Source: Sulfurimonas sp.
GTDB taxonomy: Bacteria > Campylobacterota > Campylobacteria > Campylobacterales > Sulfurimonadaceae
NCBI GenBank assembly: GCA_028687935.1
Contig: JAQTZE010000005.1
Span: forward strand, 159,307 to 223,306
Direction of reading: 5' to 3'
DNA: 64,000 nt
Under the pieces are notes generated by a model that saw only the letters and a list, made by a program, of their open reading frames with translations, was not told the DNA's origin and searched no databases. Position 1 is the stretch's first letter. Each line of letters opens with the position of its first letter. The translations under genes were made by a program, and so were the position numbers. Shown here piece after piece: positions 1-8,946 of this stretch.

Positions 1-227
1 CCCATAAGCTCGACGACAACATCTATCTCCTCATCATCAAGCACATCATCGACATTGTCACTCAAAGGAATATTCAAGTCTCTTACTTTTTCAAGGTCTC
101 GGACGATTCCCATCTTTACTTCGATAGCAACACCTGCACGCGCAGAAATCACATCAGCATTGTCTTTTAAAATTTGTGCGACACTTGTTCCAACAGTTCC
201 AACGCCTATAATTCCTACTTTTAACAT
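1..227 (-). CDS. hom: Homoserine dehydrogenase, N-terminal part (cut by window edge)
   Basis: Only the first 75 codons are inside the window; the gene runs off the left edge. The protein starts at the ATG at 225-227 behind an AAGGATAG ribosome site. Its first residues, MLKVGIIGVGTVGTSVAQIL, carry the GxGxxG NAD(P)-binding loop of a Rossmann fold, followed by an acidic stretch with DDVLDDEEIDVVVELMG. This matches the start of homoserine dehydrogenase, which reduces aspartate semialdehyde to homoserine on the way to threonine and methionine. The aminotransferase gene lies 23 bp upstream on the same strand, so the two are probably cotranscribed. The catalytic domain is not visible, so the call rests on the N-terminal pattern. 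Confidence 0.8.
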   Translation of the reverse strand, partial: MLKVGIIGVGTVGTSVAQILKDNADVISARAGVAIEVKMGIVRDLEKVRDLNIPLSDNVDDVLDDEEIDVVVELM

Positions 228-250
228 CTCTATCCTTTACTTTTTGCAAA

Positions 251-1486
251 CTATTTGTTTGCTGCATCCTCTTGCGGACAATTAAACTGCTTTAAAAACT
301 CTTTGATATTTCTTGCCGCTTGACGGATACGGTTATCATTTTCAATAAGCGCTATACGAACATAACCCTCACCATACTCACCAAAACCGATACCAGGCGC
401 TACGGCAACGTGTGCTTCACGCAAAAGTTTTTTCGCAAATTCTAATGAACCTAAATGCTCTGCACATTTAGGGATTTTTGCCCAAACGAACATACTCGCC
501 TGATTTTTTCTCACAGGCCAACCGATACGATTGAACGCATCGACCAAGATATCTTGACGGTGATCATACTTGTCAACAATATCTCTTACACACTGCTGAT
601 CACCGTTAAGTGCTACTGTAGCTGCAACTTGGATAGGCGTAAACATACCATAATCAAGCCATGACTTGATTTTTTGTAATGCGCCGATAAGTTTTTTATT
701 TCCAACAAAATAACCAACGCGCCATCCAGCCATGTTATAGCTTTTTGAAAGTGTAAAACTCTCAACTGCCACGTCTTTTGCACCAGGAACACTCATGATA
801 GAAGGCGTCACATAGCCACCAAAAGTTATATCTCCATATGCGATATCCGAGATGATATAAAAACGCTCTTTTTTCGCCATGGCAACAAGTTGTACATAGA
901 ACTCTTGTGTAACAGTCGCCGTTGTAGGGTTGTGAGGAAAGTTCACCAAAACATATTTTGGTCGTGGGCTTGTCTCTTTAAAAACTCTCTCAAGGTTTTG
1001 AAAAAACTTCGGCTCATCTACTTTATAATCCTCATCAAACTCCAAACCGAACTTCACAACATTACCACCAGCGAGGATAAACGCATAAGAGTGGATAGGA
1101 TATGTAGGGTCTGGAACGACTACCGTGTCCCCTGGATTTGTAATAGCGTATGCCAAGTGTGCGTAACCCTCTTTTGAACCAATAGTAGCTACACACTCTG
1201 TCATAGGATCAAGATCACAATCATAACGGCGTTTATACCAATCAGCGATTGCCATCAAAAGTTTAGGAATACCTTTTGAAGCAGAATAACCGTGTGTCTT
1301 TGTTTTTTGGGCTGATTCAATCAGTTTTTCACGTATGTGTTCTGGTGTATCACCATCTGGATTACCCATAGAAAAATCTATAACATCTTCGCCCGCGTGA
1401 CGTTCTGCCATTTTCAAATCATTTACTTCTGCAAAAACGTATTTCGGGAGTCTGTTCATTCTATCAAAATGTATTTCGTCAAACAT
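251..1486 (-). CDS. PLP-dependent class I aminotransferase (AlaC / LL-DAP aminotransferase type)
   Basis: The 411-residue protein is a full-length fold-type I aminotransferase. Visible landmarks are NFPHNPT at 182-188, the PLP-phenol contacts in SDIAYGD near 213-219, and the PLP lysine in SFTLSKSYNMAGWRVGY (Lys248). It moves an amino group between an amino acid and a 2-oxo acid in the cytoplasm. Its length and motif wording resemble the alanine or LL-diaminopimelate group, but substrate cannot be read from sequence alone. It lies directly upstream of the homoserine dehydrogenase gene, which supports a place in aspartate-family amino-acid metabolism. Confidence 0.85.
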   Translation of the reverse strand: MFDEIHFDRMNRLPKYVFAEVNDLKMAERHAGEDVIDFSMGNPDGDTPEHIREKLIESAQKTKTHGYSASKGIPKLLMAIADWYKRRYDCDLDPMTECVATIGSKEGYAHLAYAITNPGDTVVVPDPTYPIHSYAFILAGGNVVKFGLEFDEDYKVDEPKFFQNLERVFKETSPRPKYVLVNFPHNPTTATVTQEFYVQLVAMAKKERFYIISDIAYGDITFGGYVTPSIMSVPGAKDVAVESFTLSKSYNMAGWRVGYFVGNKKLIGALQKIKSWLDYGMFTPIQVAATVALNGDQQCVRDIVDKYDHRQDILVDAFNRIGWPVRKNQASMFVWAKIPKCAEHLGSLEFAKKLLREAHVAVAPGIGFGEYGEGYVRIALIENDNRIRQAARNIKEFLKQFNCPQEDAANK

Positions 1487-1580
1487 TTATTTTCCTGCTT
1501 ATGGGCCTTCTATTTCAGCCCTAAATTTATGAGTGGTATTTTAGCAAAAAAATTTGCAATTCAAGACCAAACTTTCTTTT

Positions 1581-2399
1581 TTATCTTGCCTCAAGCGGCT
1601 CAATAAACAACTCATCTTTGATATTTTTTAAAGTATACAAATCTGACACTTTCATGTATTTTGCATACTTAGGTACTTCAAGGTTTATTTGTGTCTGTTT
1701 TGCATCCATTTTAACCAGTTCTAAAAGGTGCAATGCCTTATCATAAAACGCAACATAAGGGTGCCACTCATTCCGTGCGGAGCTCTTAATACGGAGCTGA
1801 TTTATTTTTGAAACTTCAAGCCAATGTGCATACAAAGAACGTTTGAGTTCCATACTATTACCACTTTGCAGAGTCTCTATATTTAAAAAAGCCTTCTGCA
1901 TATCTACAGTATATTTCCACTCTTGCAGTGAGTTCATATCAATATCAATGATATTACACCCTTTTTTTGCAAGCTCATTTTGTAAGAGCATAGGATCAGT
2001 TGCGTTTTCTGCAGTGAGAACTATCGACCACGTGAATTCGGAATTATCAAGATTTGAAGATTCGGTTACATAACGATAATAACCTATATCGCGGAGTGAT
2101 TCACTCATTATACGAACGAAAAAAAGCGGTGAACCATTTGTTTTAAAGCGTAAATGCAGCTCTTGAGGTACTTTCAAAGAGAGATTTAAAAGTCCATTTT
2201 CTTTGAGTGTTTGCACAATCTTTACAGCATTAAGTCTTTCTTGATCATAAAAAGAGGATTTTGGAGAGAAAAGAATTTTAATATAGTCTTTGTTTTTATC
2301 ATAGGTATGAGAGTCCATAAAAGACTCTATTTTATCATCAAGCAAATCGGCAAATGAAAAAGAGAAAAGCAAGAGTAAAAAAAATGATATTTTTACCAT
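1581..2399 (-). CDS. Exported protein of unknown function
   Basis: The 272-residue product opens with a classic signal peptide (MVKISFFLLLLFSFSFA), so it is probably secreted to the periplasm; the mature part is predicted soluble, with many charged residues. I do not recognise a family. The start overlaps the end of the RodZ-like gene at 2393 by 7 bp, so the two are translationally coupled and may work together at the cell envelope. The gene ends about 95 bp from the aminotransferase start. Confidence 0.6.
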   Translation of the reverse strand: MVKISFFLLLLFSFSFADLLDDKIESFMDSHTYDKNKDYIKILFSPKSSFYDQERLNAVKIVQTLKENGLLNLSLKVPQELHLRFKTNGSPLFFVRIMSESLRDIGYYRYVTESSNLDNSEFTWSIVLTAENATDPMLLQNELAKKGCNIIDIDMNSLQEWKYTVDMQKAFLNIETLQSGNSMELKRSLYAHWLEVSKINQLRIKSSARNEWHPYVAFYDKALHLLELVKMDAKQTQINLEVPKYAKYMKVSDLYTLKNIKDELFIEPLEAR

Positions 2400-3217
2400 G
2401 CTTGACCCTTATTAAACGTCTTAAACTCCTCCATAGAAAGTTGTTTCAGAGCACCCTCTTGATACAAGAACTGAACATTCTTACCCTTCTTAAAGTTTAG
2501 TTTTTTACCCTTTAGCTCTATTTCTATATTGCTATGTCCAAAACGCAGCAGCCAGCTTTTGCTCGGATCTAGTTCAAAAGTATCAAACAAAACAGTTTGT
2601 TTTTTTTCATCTGAACCAAGCTCAATATATCCAAACCAAATTTTTTCATTGGCTATAATTTTTAAAGAGTCCGTCTTCAAACTCTCTGCATTAATCGGCT
2701 CAGTTGCAACTACTTCTTCTTGAATCGTTGCGTTTACTTCCGACTCTTTATCCGAGAAGTCACTGAGATTTTCATCCCACGCTGAGAGATTACTCTCACT
2801 CATATTGCTCTCAACCAAAGCTTCGATCTCTTGCGTGATACTCTCCACTTGTGTAGCATTTACATCTACCGTTGGAGTTTTTGTGTCTATATTAAAATAA
2901 CTTACCAGCAGAAAAACAATCAAAACAACAAAGATATAGAGACCTTTTGAACTCTTTTTAGATTTTTTTTCAATAAAAACACTTGCAGGTTTGGTGGCTA
3001 TATTTTGCTCATAATGTGCCAGAGCTTTTGTTCTGAGTTCACTTAAATCTATCTGATAATCTCGCTCGATGATTGATACAAAACCTAAAAACTGAACTTT
3101 TTGTACAACTTTAAAATTTTCATCTATCAATGCTTGCACATGTTGTTTTGAAATATGTGTCTCTTCGGAGACTTTTTGTGCACCAAGTTCTTTTAGTTTT
3201 GTAAATCCCTCACCCAT
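2393..3217 (-). CDS. RodZ-like membrane protein with N-terminal helix-turn-helix
   Basis: The 274-residue protein has a cytoplasmic N-terminal region (about 1-65) with a helix-turn-helix pattern, SEETHISKQHVQALID. A single membrane helix follows near 92-110 (LYIFVVLIVFLLVSYF), and the periplasmic part begins with an acidic linker and ends in a compact beta-rich domain. That order (HTH, one membrane span, periplasmic domain) is that of RodZ, which links MreB filaments to the cell wall machinery, although similarity is architectural only. It overlaps the exported protein gene downstream by 7 bp and shares one base with the rlmB-type gene upstream, so all three form one operon. Confidence 0.55.
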   Translation of the reverse strand: MGEGFTKLKELGAQKVSEETHISKQHVQALIDENFKVVQKVQFLGFVSIIERDYQIDLSELRTKALAHYEQNIATKPASVFIEKKSKKSSKGLYIFVVLIVFLLVSYFNIDTKTPTVDVNATQVESITQEIEALVESNMSESNLSAWDENLSDFSDKESEVNATIQEEVVATEPINAESLKTDSLKIIANEKIWFGYIELGSDEKKQTVLFDTFELDPSKSWLLRFGHSNIEIELKGKKLNFKKGKNVQFLYQEGALKQLSMEEFKTFNKGQAW

Positions 3218-3894
3218 TATCGCATCCTATCCATTAATATAGCTCCAGCCACACTGACATTGAGTGAGTCGAAGTCATGAGCCATCTTAATACTGACAAC
3301 CTTGTCCAGCTTTGAGATAATGCGAGGTGTCAGACCTTCACCCTCACCTCCAAGAACCAATACTTTTCGCTCAGCGACCTTGCATGTGCGGATATCTTCA
3401 CCACTCATATCAGCACCATAGAGGATTAAACCTGACATCTTAAGGTCGTTGAGTACATCATGAATATTGTGCTCAAGTGCAAGAGGCATATCAAAAAGCG
3501 CTCCTGTGCTGGTTCGGAGAATTGGCTCGATTGTAAGATTTTTAAGACCACAAACAACGATAGCTTCTACACCGAGTGCATATGCACTTCTCACTATCGC
3601 TCCGATGTTTCCAACATCAGTTACGTTTGATAAAACTAGGACAAAATCTTTATTTAGAAATGATTTAAAATCATGCAAAAGATAATCATCAACTTCGGCT
3701 AAAAAGCCTTGATGATTTGCGTTTTTACACATTTTAGAAGCGGCCTCAGCGGGAACTCTTTTGACTTCAAAACCCATCTTCATCAAACGCGAGTACTCTT
3801 TTTTCTCTAACTCTTTTGCGAGGTACAAGGTTTTGATTTTATTTGGGTAATTTTCTATTACATAATATATTGGTTGTTTTGCATAAATTAACAT
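3217..3894 (-). CDS. rlmB: 23S rRNA 2'-O-ribose methyltransferase, SpoU/TrmH family (RlmB type)
   Basis: The 225-residue protein shows the three SpoU motifs: NVTDVGNIGAIVRSA (motif 1), LVLGGEGEGL (motif 2) and LNVSVAGAILM (motif 3, near the C-terminus). These build the trefoil-knot SAM site. The family methylates ribose 2'-OH groups in rRNA or tRNA; RlmB acts at 23S G2251. The N-terminal 70 residues look like the small substrate-binding domain of RlmB. The exact target is inferred from family. It is the first gene of a three-gene operon with the RodZ-like and exported-protein genes, and two other rRNA methyltransferases (rsmI, rsmE) lie close by. Confidence 0.8.
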   Translation of the reverse strand: MLIYAKQPIYYVIENYPNKIKTLYLAKELEKKEYSRLMKMGFEVKRVPAEAASKMCKNANHQGFLAEVDDYLLHDFKSFLNKDFVLVLSNVTDVGNIGAIVRSAYALGVEAIVVCGLKNLTIEPILRTSTGALFDMPLALEHNIHDVLNDLKMSGLILYGADMSGEDIRTCKVAERKVLVLGGEGEGLTPRIISKLDKVVSIKMAHDFDSLNVSVAGAILMDRMR

Positions 3895-3959
3895 AAGCGT
3901 ATTTTATCTAAAAAAAACTATGTTCGTATTAACATATGAGGGAAAGAGTTCTAAAAGTG

Positions 3960-4775
3960 TTAAAGATTTAAAAGACGGTTATAGCAGGCTTTTGTATTTT
4001 CACCCGTGATTTTACTGATGAGTTTCGCCTGTACTTTTTTTGGAAGGTCAAGCTCTAAAATATCGTTTTGCGTCACAGCACTGCTGTTTTGCGCGGTAGC
4101 CGCTTCGATGACTACGACCCATTCGCCTTTGTAGTTTCCATCAAGCGCATTAAAGATCTCTTTTGCACTGCCATGTAAAAAACGTTGATATTTCTTTGTC
4201 AGCTCTTTTGCGAGAAAGATTCTACGAGTACTTTCAACTTTATCGATTTCTAAAAGTAGTTTGTCGAGTCTGTGAGGAGATTCGTACAAAACCGTTGTAT
4301 AGCCGTTGTACATCGCCTCTTGCAATCCCGCCGCTCGAGAATCACCTTTGTGATCCAAAAAGCCTAAAAAGAGCATTTTTGTCTGCACAAAACCACTTGC
4401 TACAAACGCAGTCAACACTGCGTTTGCTCCAGGGAGGATGTCATACTTTATTTGATTATCGATGCAGTAACGCACCAAAGTCTGCCCAGGATCACTGATT
4501 CCAGGCATTCCTGCGTCGCTTACATAAACCACATTACGCTCAAAAAATGAAGCTTCGAGTTTTGCAACAAAGGCATCTTCATTGTGTGAATGTAAGGAGA
4601 TAAATTCTTGATTTTCTATAAACTGCGTTTGGTAGCGTTCTTTGAGAATGTGGATGAGTTTTTTTGTGATGCGAGTGTCTTCGCAGAGGAGTACCTCAGC
4701 GCCACTGAGAAGCTCAATGGCTCTGAGTGACATGTCACCGATATTTCCAATCGGAGTTGGAACTAAAGATAACAA
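3960..4775 (-). CDS. rsmI: 16S rRNA (cytidine1402-2'-O)-methyltransferase
   Basis: The 271-residue enzyme belongs to the tetrapyrrole-methylase fold. It starts MLSLVPTPIGNIGDMSLRAI, the glycine-rich motif typical of RsmI, and contains LLCEDTRITKKL and SDAGMPGISDPG, both RsmI hallmarks. It 2'-O-methylates C1402 in the decoding centre of 16S rRNA, using SAM. The gene ends 66 bp before the rlmB start and follows rpmE closely (9 bp between genes), so it is probably expressed with ribosomal protein L31. Confidence 0.9.
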   Translation of the reverse strand: MLSLVPTPIGNIGDMSLRAIELLSGAEVLLCEDTRITKKLIHILKERYQTQFIENQEFISLHSHNEDAFVAKLEASFFERNVVYVSDAGMPGISDPGQTLVRYCIDNQIKYDILPGANAVLTAFVASGFVQTKMLFLGFLDHKGDSRAAGLQEAMYNGYTTVLYESPHRLDKLLLEIDKVESTRRIFLAKELTKKYQRFLHGSAKEIFNALDGNYKGEWVVVIEAATAQNSSAVTQNDILELDLPKKVQAKLISKITGENTKACYNRLLNL

Positions 4776-4784
4776 AGTTTGAAA

Positions 4785-4985
4785 CTATTTTTTAGCGTAA
4801 CGAGCGTTAAATTTCTCAATACGTCCAGCAGTATCTACATTTCTCTCAGAACCTGTGAAGAATGGGTGACACTCATTACAGATATCGATACGAAGTTCGC
4901 TGTTTTTGCCTTTTGTTTCAAATGTGTTGCCACATGCGCATGTAACTGTACAAGTTACTAATTCTGGGTGAAGATTCTTTTTCAT
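4785..4985 (-). CDS. rpmE: 50S ribosomal protein L31
   Basis: The real protein is 66 residues and starts [10 protein letters not shown] at the ATG at 4983-4985; a longer reading frame upstream has no family support. The sequence has the cysteine set of a zinc-binding (C+) L31: CACGN near residue 16 and [10 protein letters not shown] near 37. L31 bridges the ribosomal subunits, and the zinc form can be replaced under zinc starvation. It ends 9 bp before rsmI. A strong hairpin lies between this gene and rsmE. Confidence 0.95.
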   Translation of the reverse strand: MKKNLHPELVTCTVTCACGNTFETKGKNSELRIDICNECHPFFTGSERNVDTAGRIEKFNARYAKK

Positions 4986-5148
4986 GTTTTGCCTTTTGAT
5001 ACTCGTTAGTGTGCGAATATCTATATATTTTTTATATCCGTATGGGGGCGGATAGGTTTGTGAGCGCGAATTATATCCAAATATTTCTTTCTTTACAACA
5101 CATTCTGCTTCGAACAAAGCAAGCTTTAGTGCCTTAGCGGCTAGCGTA

Positions 5149-5173
5149 GATTATTGGGCTTTGCTCAATAATC
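5149..5173. terminator. Hairpin between rsmE and rpmE
   Basis: GATTATTGGGC and GCTCAATAATC form an 11-bp stem (one G-U pair) around a TTT loop. On the plus strand it is followed by GTTTTTC. It sits in the gap after the rsmE stop, so it could end rsmE transcription or act as a leader structure for rpmE. The best T-run is on the plus strand, where no gene needs it, so its direction is uncertain. Confidence 0.45.
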
Positions 5174-5178
5174 GTTTT

Positions 5179-5850
5179 TCATAATAGTATTTTACTTGCT
5201 ACAGCAACTACAGCACTCTCGGAGCGAAGAACCATAGGCGTTGCCAGTCTGAAGTTTTCTTGTGATGCGACTAAGGCACGTTCCTCTTTGGAAAAACCGC
5301 CTTCGCAACCGATAAGTACTGTTTCAAAGGCTGCGTTTTGCTCTAGAACATTCTCACAAAAATCAAAGACTTTCGTATCTGGATTTTCTGCAAGGAAAGT
5401 TTTGATATTTTTAGCCCTAGCAAACTCTATAAAAGAGCTGCGTCCTGATTGTTGCATCGATGCTTCCAAGATTCGCTCAAAACGTTCAAAATCAAGTTTA
5501 AAGTTGTTTTGACTGCGTTCACAGGAGATAAAAGTGATCTTGCTCACACCTATTTCACTGAGCATCGGCAGGACTTTTTCTATCGATTTTGCATCGATAA
5601 TACACCAGCCGATGTGAAGTTTTTTGCTACTTTGCATCTCTTCATGAGCAGATGAAAGAAGTTTGAGTTCTACGCTTCTGCCACCCGCTTCAGTGATCTC
5701 ATAACTGTGTAGTGTTGACAACTCATTTTTCGCTCGAAAGTTCACAATATCGCCTACTTTATGACGGCGCACTTTGATGAGATATTTGTGTAACTCTCCT
5801 TTGATGCTCAAAAAATCTTTGGAAGCTTCATCATGCAAAACATAGATCAT
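5179..5850 (-). CDS. rsmE: 16S rRNA (uracil1498-N3)-methyltransferase
   Basis: The 223-residue protein begins MIYVLHDEASKDFLSIKGEL, then a PUA-like N-terminal part and a SPOUT knot with IGCEGGFSKEERAL near 185-200 and a C-terminal LRSESAVVAVASKIL. RsmE methylates N3 of U1498 in 16S rRNA. I chose the ATG at 5850 because it overlaps the upstream stop as ATGA, a coupling signal, and matches the family N-terminus; four residues further upstream would also be open. It forms an operon with the small membrane protein gene ending at 5847. Confidence 0.88.
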   Translation of the reverse strand: MIYVLHDEASKDFLSIKGELHKYLIKVRRHKVGDIVNFRAKNELSTLHSYEITEAGGRSVELKLLSSAHEEMQSSKKLHIGWCIIDAKSIEKVLPMLSEIGVSKITFISCERSQNNFKLDFERFERILEASMQQSGRSSFIEFARAKNIKTFLAENPDTKVFDFCENVLEQNAAFETVLIGCEGGFSKEERALVASQENFRLATPMVLRSESAVVAVASKILL

Positions 5851-6254
5851 GCCCACATCCAAAGTGAGATAGCAAGCGTTATCACTATCTCACTCAGTAG
5901 TATTTTCATCCCAAAAGGCTTAAATCTCTCCAAAGCACTTGCATCTTTGATACTGCTATATTTGAGGGCTTTTGCGCGTTTTACTTCTAGCACTATAAAC
6001 GCAAGAGCAAAAAATATCATGACTATATTTGCAAGCGTAAACTCAAGATGTTTTGCCGCCATCATGATGACACCCGTAAAGATAACACCAGCTATTGCCA
6101 TCGAGCCTATTGGCGTAAAGAGAGTCATTACTCTCTTATATTTGCCTATCTCTTTGGCTCTGTAAAGCAAAAAAAGATTGATAAAAACTACTATTAAAAT
6201 TCCAATAACACTATAGTTATGTGTTACAATACTCATATCATACATTTCATTCAT
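5847..6254 (-). CDS. Small conserved membrane protein
   Basis: The 135-residue protein has four hydrophobic stretches of membrane length: about 15-32 (SVIGILIVVFINLFLLY), 44-66, 73-90 and 118-134. Both ends are short and mostly lie outside the membrane. I do not recognise a named family. It overlaps the rsmE start as ATGA, so they are coupled. It is divergent from moeA, with 44 bp between the start codons that must hold both promoters. Confidence 0.6.
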   Translation of the reverse strand: MNEMYDMSIVTHNYSVIGILIVVFINLFLLYRAKEIGKYKRVMTLFTPIGSMAIAGVIFTGVIMMAAKHLEFTLANIVMIFFALAFIVLEVKRAKALKYSSIKDASALERFKPFGMKILLSEIVITLAISLWMWA

Positions 6255-6298
6255 AGTGAAATTTTATACTAATAATACTTTTTATACAAGAGGCGAAG

Positions 6299-7516
6299 AT
6301 GGCAGTAACTGTTGAAGAAGCACTGGAAATTATCTACACACATATCAAAGCTAAATCACTCAAAATTATACCAATTGAAAATGCTTTGGGTTATGTCTTG
6401 GGTGAAAATATCATCGCCACACATAATCTTCCTCCCTATGACAACTCTGCTATGGACGGGTATGCCGTGAAGATCGAAGACGGTGGTAAATGTGTCAAAG
6501 TTGCACACACTATCTTCGCAGGTGATGATTTTCACGAAGAACTCCAGCATGAAAACGCAATCAAAATCATGACGGGTGCAAAAATTCCATTGGGAACGCA
6601 ATGTATTGTTCCCGTTGAAGAGACGCAAGAGTGCGAAGATGGCGTTTTACTCCCACAAAATCTTGTCCTCTCCAAACACATTAGGCTCAGCGGAGAAGAT
6701 ATCAAAAAAGAGACGCTACTCCTACGCAAAGGAGAACGTCTCAATGCTTATTCCATCACACTTTTAGCTTCCCAAGGCATCACACACATCAAAGTCTACA
6801 AAAAACCACGCGTTTCACTTTTTGCCTCAGGCAATGAGCTCAAGATGCACTTTGAACAAGTAGAATCATATCAACTCTACAATACAAACACGCCAATGCT
6901 ACTTTCACGATGCAAGGAACTTGGCTGTGAAGTTGAGTTTATAGGTACAGCAAACGACACTGTTGACGCTATCAAAGAGCACATCAAAAGCGCGCTTGAA
7001 TGTGACCTTATCATCACTTCGGGCGGTGTCAGTGTCGGAGATGCGGACTTTACAAAAGAGGCATTTGGGGCTTTTGGCTGTGATAACTTTTTTGAAAAGA
7101 TAGAAGTAAAACCTGGAAAACCTACGACTTTTGGGCGTATCGGTGAGACTTTTGTACTCAATCTTCCAGGCAATCCACTTGCCGCTGCACTTAATCTTGA
7201 ACTCTTTGGACAAAGTATCATTTTGGCACTCAGTGGAGATCATTCAAGATTTTTAAACACTATAGATGCAAAGATGCAAGAGGATTTTGAGGTAAGAAAA
7301 GGACGTCGTTCTTTGATTCCTGGATTTTTTGATGGAGAGTATTTTAAAGTCTGTGATCAATTTGCACCAGGGATGATATCTCCACTCGCTTATGCAAACG
7401 CATATATTATGATAGATGATGCCTGCGCCCATATAGCGCAAAACGCAACTGTAAAAATTATCCCTACAAAGTTTCGTTTTACCTCAGAGCATATAAAAGA
7501 TTTGGTGACGCGCTAA
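6299..7516 (+). CDS. moeA: Molybdopterin molybdotransferase
   Basis: The 405-residue enzyme inserts molybdate (or tungstate) into adenylylated molybdopterin, the last step of molybdenum cofactor synthesis. Landmarks are LPPYDNSAMDGYAV near 44-57, TSGGVSVGDADF near 238-249, EVKPGKPTTFG near 265-275 and LPGNPLAAALNL near 284-295, all core MoeA motifs. Length is normal. It stands alone on the plus strand, converging on queD with a 4-bp overlap of the two 3' ends. moaA, which starts the same pathway, lies 1.4 kb away on the other strand. Confidence 0.95.
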   Translation: MAVTVEEALEIIYTHIKAKSLKIIPIENALGYVLGENIIATHNLPPYDNSAMDGYAVKIEDGGKCVKVAHTIFAGDDFHEELQHENAIKIMTGAKIPLGTQCIVPVEETQECEDGVLLPQNLVLSKHIRLSGEDIKKETLLLRKGERLNAYSITLLASQGITHIKVYKKPRVSLFASGNELKMHFEQVESYQLYNTNTPMLLSRCKELGCEVEFIGTANDTVDAIKEHIKSALECDLIITSGGVSVGDADFTKEAFGAFGCDNFFEKIEVKPGKPTTFGRIGETFVLNLPGNPLAAALNLELFGQSIILALSGDHSRFLNTIDAKMQEDFEVRKGRRSLIPGFFDGEYFKVCDQFAPGMISPLAYANAYIMIDDACAHIAQNATVKIIPTKFRFTSEHIKDLVTR

Positions 7517-8094
7517 ACGCTTTGAGGATTTACAAATCTCTCGCTGCGTTTTATCTTCTCCCAAAGCTCTCTATCTGCCCAATCATTTTGGACTTCTTGT
7601 GAAAAAAGTATCTCTTCGAGTTTGATGATTCCCATATTTTGCGAGTAGGCATCCGCCTCAAAACATTGAGCATAACCACTCTGCGTTTCATGGACGATAA
7701 TACTGTGAAGTTTGACCTCTTTTTCGCCATTGACACTTGAAGTGAGCTTGAGAAGTTTATCTATCATCACAAATATCACGCGTGAGAACTGCTCCGCAGA
7801 GGGAGAAACAGGAAGTTCTACCCATCTGTGAGAATGCTTTTTCATATCTGCAATATACTCTTTACTGTCGCCATTCCAGAGTGCTACAGCATGATCAAAA
7901 CTCTCCACAAGCGCTTTCATATTTTGTTTCATCAGTCCAAAATCATAGATCATCTGTCCATTGTCCAAAAAGTTTGATTCAAAAAGAAGTTCTACTCTGT
8001 ATGAATGCCCGTGCAAAGAACTTCTGCATTTCACACTTGAGCAACCTCGCACGATATGCGCATTTTCAAATGTAAACATTTTGCGTATTATCAT
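7513..8094 (-). CDS. queD: 6-carboxytetrahydropterin synthase (QueD)
   Basis: The 193-residue protein carries the zinc histidines of the 6-pyruvoyl-tetrahydropterin synthase fold: the first in FENAH near 9-13 and the pair in SSLHGHSYRVEL near 26-37, with a downstream FDHAV. The cysteine upstream (SSVKC) supplies the catalytic residue region. QueD turns dihydroneopterin triphosphate into 6-carboxytetrahydropterin for queuosine synthesis. It starts 1 bp after queE ends, so the two steps are coded in pathway order in one operon. The protein is longer than the usual 120-140 residues, with an extra insertion in the middle. Confidence 0.88.
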   Translation of the reverse strand: MIIRKMFTFENAHIVRGCSSVKCRSSLHGHSYRVELLFESNFLDNGQMIYDFGLMKQNMKALVESFDHAVALWNGDSKEYIADMKKHSHRWVELPVSPSAEQFSRVIFVMIDKLLKLTSSVNGEKEVKLHSIIVHETQSGYAQCFEADAYSQNMGIIKLEEILFSQEVQNDWADRELWEKIKRSERFVNPQSV

Positions 8095-8095
8095 C

Positions 8096-8854
8096 TCATA
8101 TTCCTTTGTTTTGATCCCAGATTCTTATGTGCAGTCTGTCACTGAAATTATAGCCCTTCTCTTTACAAAACTCTATAAGTGGCTCTGTGTTTTTTTCCAC
8201 TTCCGCTCTGCTTCCGCCAAGAGGCATACAGTAGACTTTCGTGCGCGGCGCATGAAGTTGTATCTCTTCTATTTCCTCTTCTAGCCCAAGATTTATGGAT
8301 TCTGCATCTATTGAAAATTTGAAAAATGCTTCTCTTGCGTTTGTAGCGATTGCGTTTATCACATCAGGACGTATGCGTTTATTCTCGCTCTCACCTGAAT
8401 TTGAAAGTTTGATTGAGAGGGCAAAAATACATTTTTTATAAATAGGATATTTCTCAAAATCAACAGCCAAAGAACCGTTTGTCTCAAAAGTGATCGTGTG
8501 CCCCAAGGCATCAAGCGCTTCTAAAAACGCAACGAAGAGAGGATCACTTGCATAGATAAGCGGCTCGCCACCTGTGAGGACAACATCAACACCCTCAGGA
8601 AGTTCATACAAATCCAAAACATTCAAAAGCTCTTGAGTATCTTTGATAGGGTTCCAAGTATGTGCAAAGTGCTCTTTATTGACCGCATACACAGTATCGC
8701 AACCAAGCACTTTCGTCCCATCAGCAGCTTCTTCTACACATCCAAAACCCTCGCAGCGCATATTGCAACCGCCAAAGCGAAAAAAGAGCGATGGCGAACC
8801 CGTGTAACGGCCCTCGCCTTGTATGGAGTAGAAATGTTCAACAAGATAAAGCAT
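8096..8854 (-). CDS. queE: 7-carboxy-7-deazaguanine synthase (radical SAM)
   Basis: The 252-residue enzyme begins with YSIQGEGRYTGSPSLFFRFG, the QueE signature, then the cluster-binding cysteines in GGCNMRCEGFGC. Most QueE enzymes use CxxxCxxC or a longer-spaced form; here several cysteines lie close together and the exact trio is not certain. LTGGEPLIY near 95 is the SAM-binding GGE motif. It converts 6-carboxytetrahydropterin to 7-carboxy-7-deazaguanine. It sits just upstream of queD in the same operon. Confidence 0.88.
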   Translation of the reverse strand: MLYLVEHFYSIQGEGRYTGSPSLFFRFGGCNMRCEGFGCVEEAADGTKVLGCDTVYAVNKEHFAHTWNPIKDTQELLNVLDLYELPEGVDVVLTGGEPLIYASDPLFVAFLEALDALGHTITFETNGSLAVDFEKYPIYKKCIFALSIKLSNSGESENKRIRPDVINAIATNAREAFFKFSIDAESINLGLEEEIEEIQLHAPRTKVYCMPLGGSRAEVEKNTEPLIEFCKEKGYNFSDRLHIRIWDQNKGI

Positions 8855-8946
8855 CTTTTTCCTATTTTTTATTTATATCTGTATCTTCAACCGCACAAGA
8901 GATTAGTTAGTCCCTCACAATGACTGCGTTTCGTCCACTACTTCTC

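Noticed and set aside
4986..5117. Longer N-terminus for ribosomal protein L31
   Set aside because: The frame is open upstream but the extension has no family similarity; L31 starts MKKNLHPE at 4985.
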